Assembly (NCBI GenBank): GCA_950022295.1
Contig: OX465595.1
Location: forward strand, 122,142,270-122,206,269
Origin: Bromus sterilis
Taxonomy: Eukaryota > Streptophyta > Magnoliopsida > Poales > Poaceae
Direction of reading: 5' to 3'
Length of the DNA stretch: 64,000 bases
Positions 49,459 through 58,701 of the stretch are shown here, piece by piece. A program made the position numbers and the translations under genes. How positions within the stretch are numbered: position 1 is the first letter of the stretch; the number at the start of each line of letters is the position of its first letter. The notes below the pieces were generated by a model. The model was not told where the DNA came from, made no database searches, and worked only from the letters and a program-made list of their open reading frames with translations.

Positions 49459-49632
49459 GCACCTTGTAGAATTGGAGGGCAGCGACTTGCTTCTTTGCAG
49501 GCTTAGTTTTTACTTTTTTCTGTGGTGATGCTCGTCAAGTTATGGGACGAGAGTTCCAATTATCTCAGCATGAGCACACATGTAGAAGTCATAATTCCTT
49601 GAGATGATTGGTATTGTAATCCTTCTGGTAGC

Positions 49633-49840
49633 TGCTCGAGTACTTTGTAATGATTGCTGTCTTCGAGTCCTTTGTAATGAGAAATTGTCTTTGACTCCTT
49701 TGTAATGAGAGATTGTCTTCGACTCCTTTGTAATGAGAAATTGTCTTCGACTCCTTTGTAATGAGAAATTGTCTTCGACTCCTTTGTAATGAGAAATTTT
49801 CTTCGACTCCTTTGTAATGAGAAATTGTCTTCGACTCTTT
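49633..49840. repeat. 28-base tandem array
   Basis: Six units of exactly 28 bases start at 49661, 49689, 49717, 49745, 49773 and 49801, with consensus CTTCGACTCCTTTGTAATGA then GAAATTGT. A diverged unit lies before and a partial one after. Confidence 0.9.
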
Positions 49841-50209
49841 ATTTAAGGTTGTCGGGTGCGCGGCAGATCTCCCGATGGGAGTAGCCCCCGAGGTTACGTT
49901 TGATTTGTAGAATCAGACGTAGGTTGCGAGCATTCACCGGGACCGTCTTTTCTTGTAGCTGCTTAGTTGTTCCAAATTTTCATTGGGTGCGCGGCAGCGC
50001 TCCCAATCGGAGTAGCCCCCGAGTCTTTAGGTGATCATTTGTGATCAGGTGAAGACTAAGGAATTTCTCTATCTTCTTTGTCCTTTAAGACGCGCTTGAT
50101 TCTGAACAAAAGTTCTGAGTGGGGTTTATGAATTGATGCCTTTTCGGGGGAAGTTGGTGCTTGAGCCCCTGAGTCTTTGCTTTTGTGGCTATGTAAAACA
50201 TAAAATGTC

Positions 50210-50750
50210 GTCTGTCAGGGGGAGTATGTGTTCTAGCCCCCGAGTGCTTTAAGGGGCAGTGTTTGGGCGAGGATAACGTCTCTTGGGGGAGTTTGTGCTT
50301 AAGCCCCTGAGTGCTTTAAGGGGTGTCGCGTAAGCAAAGATAGCGTCTCTCGGGGGAGTTTGTGCTCGAGCCCCCGGGTGCTTTTAGGTAGTGTCGCGTA
50401 AGCGAAGATAGCGTCTCTCGGGGGGAGTTTGTGCTCGAGTCCCCGAGTGCTTTTAGATAGCGTCGCGTAAGCGAAGATAGCGTCTCTCAGGGGGAGTTTG
50501 TGCTCGAGCACCCGAATGCTTTTAGGTAGCGTCGCGTAAGCGAAGATAACGTCTCTCAGGGGGAGTTTGTGCTCGAGCCCCCGAGTGCTTTTAGGTAGCG
50601 TCGCGTAAGCAAAGATAGCGTCTCTCGGGGGGAGTTTGTGCTCGAGCTACCGAGTGATTTTAAGTAGTGTCGCGTAAGCGAAGATAGCGTCTCTCGGGGG
50701 GAGTTTGTGCTCGAGCCCCCGAGTGCTTTAGTGGTATTATTTGGGCAACA
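50210..50750. repeat. 69-base tandem array
   Basis: The motif GTCGCGTAAGC recurs at 50325, 50393, 50462, 50531, 50600 and 50669, at 68-69 base spacing; two diverged units precede. Each unit holds GTGCTCGAGCCCCCGAGTGC, a copy of the polypurine core inside a partial palindrome. As 69 is 23 codons, a minus-strand frame stays open across several units, but its peptide (repeats of LEHKLPPRDAIFAYATLP) looks incidental. Confidence 0.9.
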
Positions 50751-50935
50751 CCTTTTATTGCTTCGAGTTTTTACATGAGCTGCCGATCGGTGCTGCTACC
50801 GATACTCCCGATGGTGCCTATGGGTAGGCTATGGGTAGAACAGCCGCAGGTGTGCCACATTCCACGGGTTTCCGACGTCTTCGTCGGTCTTCGCATTCTT
50901 TAGCATGTATGCACCTCCTCCTATGACCTCGAAGA

Positions 50936-51885
50936 TTATGAAGGGTCCTTCCACTGCGGGGCAAGTTTGTGCACTTTTTCTTGTACTAGTCGCAGGACGA
51001 GATCTCCTTTTAGGAAAGTTCTGGTCCGTAGACGACTGCTTTGGTACGTGCGTAGTTTGTCCTGGTATCCTTCTGACCTTTCTATAGTTGTGTCCCTTGC
51101 TTCATCTGCAGTGTCTTTATCATCCTGGATTGCTTCTTCTGCCTCTTCTTCTTCGTATCCCGAGATTCGGGGAGCTCCAAACTTTAGGTCGTGCGGTAGG
51201 ACCGTTTCTGCTCCATACACCATAAAAAGGGTGTGTACTGGGTTGAGGTGTTGGGGGTAGTGCGCAAGCTCCACAGGACTGCAGGGAGTTCTTCTACCCA
51301 GTTTCCTGCAGCTTGTTCGAGTGGTGTGAGGAGTCGTTTTTTTATTCCTCCGCACACTAAACCCTTTGCTTTCTCCACTTGGCCGTTAGATTGTGGGTGT
51401 GCGACTGACGCGTAGTTGATTTTGATGCCCAGATCTTGGCAGAAATTCTGGAATTCTGTCGCTGTGAAGTTTGTGCAGTTATTTGTGATGATGTTATGGG
51501 GTACGCCGAATCTGAAGATGATGGATTTGATAAAGTTAACTGCCATGAGGGTTGTTGAGATGGTGATTGGCACTGCCTCGATCCACTTGGTGAACTTGTC
51601 TACTGCTACTAGTAGATGTGTTCGGCCTCCTTTTGAAGATTTCTTGAGTGGACCCACCATATCGAGTCCCCAGGTGGCGAACGTCCAGGATAGCGGTATG
51701 GTTTTTAGTTCTAATGCTGGGTCGTGCGGCCTGCTGGAGAATTTTTGGCAGGCGATGCAGCGTCGTACGATGTCTTCTGCGTTTTTCATTGCGATTGGCC
51801 AGTAGAATCCTGCTCGGAAGGATTTGGCCATGAGTGCACGACTGCTCGCGCGGTACCCGCAAGTGCCTTCGTGGATCTCGAGCAA
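50936..51885 (-). pseudogene. R integrase
   Basis: The main frame (51885 to 51184) starts in the zinc-binding region and continues in another frame to 50936, so there is at least one slip near 51270. Of the zinc ligands, His 5, Cys 43 and Cys 46 are present, but the second His position is Arg 12. In the catalytic core the first Asp is in GLDMVGPL (Asp 75) and the Glu in NGQVEK (Glu 171). The second Asp of the usual TDNGTNF is Asn in ITNNCTNF (residue 135). With two essential positions changed the enzyme should be dead. The sequence type, with LLVAVDKFTKWIEAVP, is that of Tat-lineage integrases. Confidence 0.88.
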
Positions 51886-51949
51886 TAGAGCCTTGCCGTC
51901 ATCTTCTTCGATGCACTTTTGGAGGACCTGAGAGATGCTGCCCTTGTAG

Positions 51950-52968
51950 AGTTGTCCGTTGATTACTGTGAATGCTTTAGATCGTCGGCTGATGCGTCGG
52001 GCTTCTGCGACGTCTTGTGGTAAGGTGCCTTCGATTAGGAATCGAAGGAACGGTTTTTTCCAAGCTGGACCTTCTGGTATGGCTGGTTCTGCTTCTTCGA
52101 CTGCCTCGTTTCCTGCGTCATCTGTTGGGTTTGTCGCCGCTACTTGTGTTGGTTTGTTTGTGTCGTCGTCCTCTGCGACTGCCTCCGGTGCGGGTGCCTT
52201 GGTTTTGATTGACCTCTGGCTGATGCTTTCGAGGAAAACGCCTTGAGGGATTGGTCCTCGGGTTCATACGATGTTTGCAAGCTCGTCTGCTTCTGTGTTA
52301 TTTGCTCTAGACACGTAGTTTATCTCGCAGCCGTCGAATCCTCCTTCCAGGGTGTTGTAGAGCTTCTAGTAAGCCATCATGTTTTCTGCGACTGCTTCAC
52401 AGTCTCTCCTTGTCTGCTGTACGACGAGGTTTGAGTCGCCGTAGATTGAGAGACGAGTAGCGCCGCAAGCTTTTGGCATGCGCATGCCATGGAGTAGTGC
52501 CTCGTATTCTGCTTCGTTGTTGGAGGCGTTGTTGAAGTTGATCTGGAGTGCGTACCTGAGTTTGGCTCCTTTGGGGGAGATTAGTACGACGCCTGCTCCA
52601 GCTCCTTGCTGTCTTTTTGACCCATCGAAGAACATTGTCCAAGAGTTGGACAGATCTGGGGGGTCGGGTGTTTGCACTTCTGTCCACTTGACCAGAAAGT
52701 CTGGGAGTACTTGGGCTTTGATCGCCGCTGGGTGTTTGAATTGTAGGTCGCAGGGACTGAGCTTGATGTTCCATTCGGCGACTCGGCCAAGTGCTCCGGG
52801 ATTGTTGAGGATGTCTGCGAGTGGTGTGCTGCTCACGATCGTGATGCGATGCTCGTCGAAGTAGTGTGTTACTTTCCTTGAAGTCATGACGATGGCGTAT
52901 ACGAGCTTCTGGTAGTGCGGGTACTGCTGCTGAGATTTTGTGAGGAGCATGCTTAGGTAGTAGATTGG
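51950..52968 (-). pseudogene. R double RNase H region
   Basis: The best frame is 52950 to 52366. Its first 90 residues match the connection and end of the retroviral-type RNase H (PHYQKLVYAIVMTSRK, then LPDFLVKW). A second, archaeal-type RNase H follows with FFDGS (Asp 109), NNEAEYEALLHG (Glu 146-150) and GDSNLV (Asp 172). Possession of both domains marks the Tat lineage. The segment from 52366 to 51886 is broken by stops before the integrase. On the right, at 52968, the gene is interrupted by element F. Confidence 0.85.
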
Positions 52969-53573
52969 TGACGAGGATCAACCCCGGCAAATCCCATGGT
53001 CAGGGACCTTGGGTTAGTCATGTGAGGCACAGGTTGGACGATAGCTCGTCGGCAAACAGGAGGACACGTTCCTGCTCGAAATTATTGATGAGGGAGATGC
53101 GATTACAGTGGATGTCGAGGCTGGAGCGCTCAAGGCTAGGGTTACAGACGATATTGGATGTGTCGGATGGCGTACAAGCGACACATGGGGCACGATTTAC
53201 CCAGGTTCAGGTCCCCGGAGGGAAAACCCCACATGCTGCTTGTCTGATCTTGTATTGATGATGATGTATAGAGGTGCCGCAAGGGCTTTGGTGGAGAGAG
53301 ATCTGTCTAGCCCTATGCGTGGGGATTGAGAGCTTGTGTCTTGAGTTATTGTCTAGAGAGGTGCCCCTACCTCGCTTTATATAGATAGCCAGGTAGAGTT
53401 TACAAGAGTCCTAGTCAACTACAAGTAGGACTCCTTGTCTTGCACCTCAAGTCTTCGGCTTCATGTCTTATTCCATCATGTCGGTGTCCACGAGTGGGCC
53501 CATGGTGGGCCGCCAACCATGACACGCACCAAGTACCCTCTCGTAGAGGAGTCGTGGGGTCACCCCATCATTA
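52969..53573 (-). repeat. 3' LTR of F
   Basis: 605 bases, opening TGACGAGGATCAACCC; inner end CATCATTA aligned to CTCGTCA of R, so the CA has become TA. The PPT core GTAGCCCCCGAG follows at 53574. Confidence 0.85.
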
Positions 53574-55544
53574 GTAGCCCCCGAGCGCCTGGGGGACTCG
53601 AAGAGTCGCGCAGGGACTCGAATCTGCAGTAGTCGTCGTAGTGCGTGTCGATCATTTGCTGATGAGCAGTCGAAGATATCGTGAGTATGCTCCCGATGGG
53701 AGTATTTGGATGAAGTATTGAAATTGATGTCCGGTTCGTCTTCTTGTTTCATCGTCGGGTGGGGAGAAGCTTCCCAGTCGAGCGGTCGTCAGATGTGCGT
53801 CAGCGCTCCCGATGGGAGTAGCCCCCGAGGCTATGTGCGGCTCATAGAGTCGGGCATAGGCTCAAGTTGTTTTTAAGCTAACCCTATTATTCTTGTCAGC
53901 TGCGCGAGTAGTGCTTGCCGGGTGCGCGTCAGCGCTCCCGATGGGAGTAGCCCCCGAGGCTATGTTCGACTGCTTGCAGTCGAGCATAGACTCAAGACTT
54001 CTTCGTGGTCAAGTAATTGTCATCCGAGGAAGTGCTCGACTCAGGTCTTGCGTCGTAGGCGTGAGTTGTTGTAGGGATCAGTCGTGGACGAGGAGGTTGA
54101 CGTCGCCGCGTCATGAGGGCGCCCAGCCCCCGAGCATCTGCTGAGATAGAGAAAAAGGTGCAACTGTATTAAGATGTACTTGCGCGATATACAAAAGAAT
54201 TGTAAGGTGCATAATTTGCAGATGTTGCACTTTTGTCGAGTGGATAATGTAGCAGCATATAAAGTTTATGTGTGTCTTTTCATGAGTAGGCCCTCTAGCA
54301 GCATACTCTTGCCGGGTAACAGGGACGCTATCCCAGACTTGTTGAACCCGGAGACAAGAGCGGCCTTTTGGTACCCAGCCTCACTATTTTGACAAATGTG
54401 AATAAACACATATAAAACTGAACATGATCCAAAGAATGATTTTGTATCCCTCAGATGTTTGTGTGCGACTGCATAGTCGTCTTTGGCGACTGGTCGAGAA
54501 TGCATATATGTTTTGGAATCATAGCATATAAGAGTGTACAGAAACTTAGCTGTAGGATCGATGTGGCAGAGGATGTCGAAGATGAGAAGTCGAGTAGTCG
54601 AAGATGAGCAGTCGACGTGGCGAAACGGATTCGATGTGATGGCGACTGCGACGTTCCGCCCCCGAGTCCGCGAGCCCCCGAGTGTTGAGGCGGCCGAGTT
54701 GCGCAGCGAAGTCGTCGTGATGAATTTATCCGGCGAGTGACGAGAGGACTCGATGCGGCGATTCCTGCGCGATGGAGCTCGGTACGGGAGAGCCCATACA
54801 AAGGAGCTCGGCGCAGGATGATTTGTGTACTTGGAGTCGACGGTGCGGCGAGTGACCGAGAAGGACTCGACGCGTCGGGCGGGATCCTTCGATTGCTCAT
54901 TGGGTGATGTCGTTGTAGCGGCGCGAGTTGATGTAGAAACCTTGGCGAGTCATCCATGGCATGTCGACTTGGAGTAGAAGCCTTGTGGGTCAAGATTGAA
55001 CCCGAATTCGCGATCTCGCGTAGATCCAAAAACGCGTTGCAGTGCGAGAGCCGCCGACGGAGATCTATCCGTTGTAAATTTCTGAAATTTTTTGTGCTTA
55101 TGGGGGATTGAATCCCGCGTGCGTTCACCGGAGGGATCTTCAAGTTGATGTAAGAGCCAATGTCAGTATTTTTTGTCCTGGAGTCGCGCGGAGTTCCGTC
55201 ATATTCCGAGTGCTTCAGTGCGCGGTCGCCGACGGAGATCCAGCCGTTGGAATTTGCTGAAATTTTCACAGATTTTCGAAAATTGGATTTTTCATCTTTC
55301 CACCAAAGGGATCGTCGAGATGAGCTCTAAGTCGCCGTCGCGATTGCCCGCAACACAGACGTTTTTTTGTCCTGTAGGCTGCGCGTGAGCGCTTTTGTTG
55401 ATGACGATCTTCGAGTGGCGCGCTCAAAAATATTCTTGTTTTCTCCGTGAGCTTGATGTGGATCTTGATGTAGTTGTTGAAGCAGCCCTTGAGTTGTGAC
55501 TTGCTGGAGACGGGGCCGCCGAGATCACGTTCCCAACCTGTGTG
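53574..55544 (-). other. Interior of F
   Basis: No retroviral enzyme or gag motif. Carries three copies of the CTCCCGATGGGAG hairpin (53690, 53806, 53935), two of them followed by TAGCCCCCGAGGCTATG. A minus-strand frame of 272 residues (54451-55269), rich in Ser and Arg, has no recognisable domain and follows base composition, so I do not call it a gene. Confidence 0.6.
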
Positions 55545-55563
55545 GTTCCCACAGACGGCGCCA
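55545..55563 (-). other. Primer-binding site of F
   Basis: Sense TGGCGCCGTCTGTGGGAAC, the form typical for Tat/Retand elements. Confidence 0.85.
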
Positions 55564-55586
55564 GTCGTGGGGTCACCCCCTCATCA
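55564..55586 (-). repeat. 23-base remnant of the F 5' LTR
   Basis: In sense it begins TGATGAGGGGGTGACC, equals the first 23 bases of the F 3' LTR apart from small differences, and then joins the primer site directly. About 580 bases of LTR are missing at the junction. Confidence 0.8.
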
Positions 55587-56434
55587 ATTAGCCTTTGGAT
55601 GCTTTCGATTTTGCCTTCTTCCATGCGCTCGACGACGAGCGTCGTGCTGACTACGCTGCCGCGTGCCTCTATGTAGAGGAAGAGGGGTTCTTGCTCCTTG
55701 GGCACCGCCAGGATAGGTGGTGTCGAGAGGGTCTTCTTTAGGTCTGCGAATGCGTTGCGGGCTTCCTCAGTCCACTCGATTTTTTCTCCTTTTCTGAGAA
55801 ACTGGTAGAATGGTAGTGTCCTTTCTCCCAGCCTGCTGATGAAGCGGCTCAGTGCTGCGATTTTTCCTGTGAGTTGCTGTACGCCCCGGATGTTAACTGG
55901 TTCTTGCATCTTGGTGATTGCTTGGACTTTTTCAGGGTTTGCTTCGACTCCTCGAGCAGAGACCATGTACCCGAGAAGTTTTCTGGCTGGGACGCCAAAC
56001 ATGCACTTTTTTGGGTTGAGCTTGATTCTGTATTTGTTGAGAGCGGCGAAAGTTTTGCGGAGGTCGTCGAGTAGCGTGCCTGCGCTGTAGGTTTTGATGA
56101 CGATGTCGTCGACATAGACTTGGACGTTTCTACCGGTTTGATCTCTTAGGCACGCTTGCATCATCCGTTGGTACGTGGATCCAGCGTTTTTCAATCCGAA
56201 AGGCATTGTTCTATAGCAGAATACGCCATAGGGGTGATGAACAAGGTGTGTTCTTAGTCTTCTTCCTTCATCCTGATTTGGTTGTATCCTGAGTAGGCAT
56301 TGATGAAGGATAGGAGATCGCATCCTGCGGTGGAGTCGATTATCTGGTCTATCCTTGGTAAGGGAAAGTGGTCCTTCGGGCAATGTTTGTTGACGGCCCC
56401 GTAGTCGACGCACATCCGTAGTACGTAGTGTCAT
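55587..56434 (-). pseudogene. R reverse transcriptase, main part
   Basis: The RT block reads MPFGLKNAGSTYQRMM followed by QVYVDDIVIK (catalytic Asp 109-110 of this frame), then LNPKKCMFGV and LLGYMVSARGVEANPEK, all in Tat-type order. The first 70 residues of this frame are out of phase; the true upstream sequence lies in the overlapping frame that ends at 56349, so there is a slip near 56225-56430. The gene continues at 52968 beyond element F. Confidence 0.88.
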
Positions 56435-57077
56435 TTTTAGGTACCAAGAATGGGTTTGCGATCCAGGTGGCCTTCTTCATCTCACGGATGAATTGTGCGT
56501 CGAGTAGTCGGTTGATCTCTTCTCCAATGGCTCTGCGCTTGGGTTCTGAGAATCGGCGCAACGCCTGCTTTACTGGTTTGGTGTTTGCATGTATGTGTAG
56601 TGCGTGTTCTGCAAATTCTCGTGGTATTCCGGGCATGTCGGCCGGGCACCAAGCGAAGATTTTACACTGTTCGCGGAGGAGGTCCATGAGGGAGGTTGCT
56701 TGTTCTTCTGGGAGATGGGCATAGATTCGGACCGTCTTGTCTGGGTCCGTTGGGTGAACTTGGTGGGTGAATGTGTCGCTGTCGACGCTGAAGTCGCGAT
56801 TGAATTCCTTTGACTCGCTTCTGCATGCTAGTGGAAAGACACTCCTGCCTGTTACCATGGCTATTTCTTCGAGCTGTTGTTGAGCTCCGAACGTGTCAGA
56901 AAATTCATGAAAGTCGCGGTCGCACTGGTCTGATTTTATAAAGCTCCCATTGACCGTGATGACTCCTGAGGGTCCTGGCATCTTGAGCTTGAGATACGCA
57001 TAGTGCGGGACCGCCATGAATTGCGCAAATGCGGGTTGTCCTAGTATGGCGTGGTATTGGGACTGCCAGTCGAGCAC
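56349..57077 (-). pseudogene. R protease C-terminus and RT N-terminus
   Basis: Begins with the region after the protease core (LDWQSQYHAILGQPAFAQF, a conserved Tat block), passes through a linker, and enters the RT with the PGIPREFAEHALHI and VKQALRRFSEPKRRAI blocks and FIREMKKATWIANPFLVPK. The last residues leave the correct frame near 56430. The protease active site is in the preceding frame. Confidence 0.85.
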
Positions 57078-57574
57078 TTCGAACTCGACGACTTTCCTTG
57101 TGAAGTTTCCCTTGCTACCGAAGATGACATCGAGCTCGATTGTTCGAGGGAGGAAGCTGCTTCGCCTAGAACTACGCCGTAGATTGTGACACCTGACTTC
57201 TTCCAGAATGACCGCGGGATCAGCATCTTGTGTAAGGTGCTGGTTAAGATTATGTTTAAGCTGCCGCCTCCGTCCATGAAAATTCTGTCCATGTCGTAGC
57301 CGTCGATTTGAGCGTTCAGGACTAATGGTGCGTGTCCTAGCCTTGGAATTGCGGGCGGGTAATCTCTTTGTGAGAAGGTGATGCTGGTCTCTGCGCCGTA
57401 CAGTTGGTAGGTTTCTGCTGTTTTTGGCCCTCGGCTGCTCGGGTCTGCAGGGTGTAGGCGTCCTGTTTTGCTTTTGAGGGTCGTCCTTCTTGGATCATGC
57501 AGACTCGTCCGTGGGACGTAGGGTATTGCTCTTTTGTATTTGCTGGTGGCGACTGCTCGGTTCCTCGGGCCCAT
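57041..57574 (-). pseudogene. R protease
   Basis: The aspartic protease motif MDGGGSLNII is visible with Asp 101, preceded by NAQIDGYDMDRIF, the usual Tat protease lead-in. The frame slips near 57150, after which the remaining 40 residues are Ser-rich nonsense, and the right frame continues from 57077. The ORF opens at 57574; upstream sequence to 57628 still looks like the end of gag (a QREAKWARG-like stretch), then LTR D begins. Confidence 0.82.
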
Positions 57575-57628
57575 TTGGCTTCGCGCTGCTTCTCCTCCTT
57601 GAGGTTGTTGAAGAGTTCAGCGAACAGA

Positions 57629-58701
57629 TGATGTCACGAGAGTTTACTTCTCGCCCCTCGTTGGTTACCCAAAGTGCAAGGTGAGATGTAGCGTAGCAGC
57701 AAATTTCCCTTAGCGAAGATGCTAAGGTTGAGTATCGAACCAGTAGGACTCCAAGGTCGACAAGTAGGTGGTAAAGTGAACAATGGCGCCGTTCACAACC
57801 GAGGTTGCTTACTTTACCTGGACCTGCACACACAACAGATAGCTTTGCTCCCAACGAGTACAAAGAAGTTGTCAATTCCTCCGGCCTTGTTGTTTACAAA
57901 GGATAAAACGCACGGGATAATAATGATAGTGATAGCAACGGAAAAGTAAATAAAGCAGTAAATTGATAGCGGGTGTAAACAGTATTGGAAATATAGACCA
58001 GGGTCCTATGATGTTCACTAGTGATGTCTCTCTCCCAAAAGATGATAAAATAGCCATGCGAGGTAAACAAATTACAGCTTGGCAATTGAAAGGATTATGT
58101 GCGCAAATCAATGCTAACTATGCTATGAAGAAAGGAAGAGGCTCAAAAGCTTGGGCGGTACGCCAAATCATGTAGACCGAAATCCATCTGCATCTACCTA
58201 CTAATCATCCACCTTGAGATATCTACCCAGAAAATCTCGCTGGTATTAAGTTGCGAATCCCACCCAAAGTGTAAACTCAAAGCGACGGACAATTGCATTA
58301 AAGAATTTTGCGTAAAGTAAACAATCCTTTCACCCGCAAGTACAAGCACCGTTGTTTTCTCCCTTGTGGCAACAACACATCCCCTAGACTCATGTTTCTG
58401 TCACTCAAGCTAGTCATCGGGGGGCATGAACCCACAATCATGCATAACGCTCCCTCTTGGAGTCACTACCTACTACTTGGCCAAAGCAATAAACAGCAAC
58501 GGAGAACATGCAAGAATTACTCTAGAACATAAATATGAAAGATGAGAATCAAATATATTACTCAAACACAATCTGAACATAATCACATAATCCATCGGAT
58601 CCCAGCAAACTCAGCATAGCAACAGCAGACAGATTACATATGTGCCTCGATCATGTAGGGCAGCTCACGAGGTCTAATCCATGAAGAACAAAGAGGGGAG
58701 G
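57629..58701 (-). repeat. LTR D (A-family), interrupted by T3
   Basis: From TGATGTCACGAG it follows the A LTR in the same orientation for 1073 bases, up to CAAAGAGGGGAGG. The last 600 bases should lie beyond T3, outside the window. Whether D is a solo LTR or part of a full element cannot be decided here. Confidence 0.88.

Larger units (their letters stand above)
52969..55586 (-). mobile_element. Non-autonomous element F, relative of R, with a collapsed 5' LTR
   Basis: Inserted between the RT and RNase H parts of R; R coding resumes on both sides. The flanks are ATTGG (52964-52968) and ATTAG (55587-55591), a duplication with one change. F has a full 3' LTR (52969-53573), a polypurine tract, 2 kb of interior without retroviral genes, a primer site TGGCGCCGTCTGTGGGAAC, and only 23 bases of 5' LTR. 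LTR ends, tract and hairpin motifs are shared with R, so R-type elements probably supplied the enzymes. Confidence 0.82.
45367..57628 (-). mobile_element. Tat/Retand-type Ty3/Gypsy element R, minus strand, 5' end missing
   Basis: A short 3' LTR (45367-45815), a polypurine tract, a 5 kb 3' region with an antisense ORF and tandem arrays, then integrase, a double RNase H, RT and protease on the minus strand. The double RNase H (retroviral-type followed by archaeal-type) and the antisense ORF after pol are hallmarks of the Tat lineage. The interior is interrupted by solo LTR E and element F, and is cut at 57629 by LTR D, so gag and the 5' LTR are not seen. It is inserted in the 5' LTR of C2. Confidence 0.88.

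Noticed and set aside
50299..50511. Repeat peptide frame in the 69-base array
   Set aside because: The frame is open because 69 is a multiple of three; the peptide has no start context or known family.
49633..50750. Regularly spaced repeats that could be mistaken for a CRISPR array
   Set aside because: Units are contiguous, with no unique spacers, and the DNA is plant retrotransposon sequence.
54451..55269. Minus-strand open frame of 272 codons in element F
   Set aside because: Ser/Arg-rich with no recognisable motif; it follows the CGA/TCG composition of the interior. Kept as a note under the F interior only.
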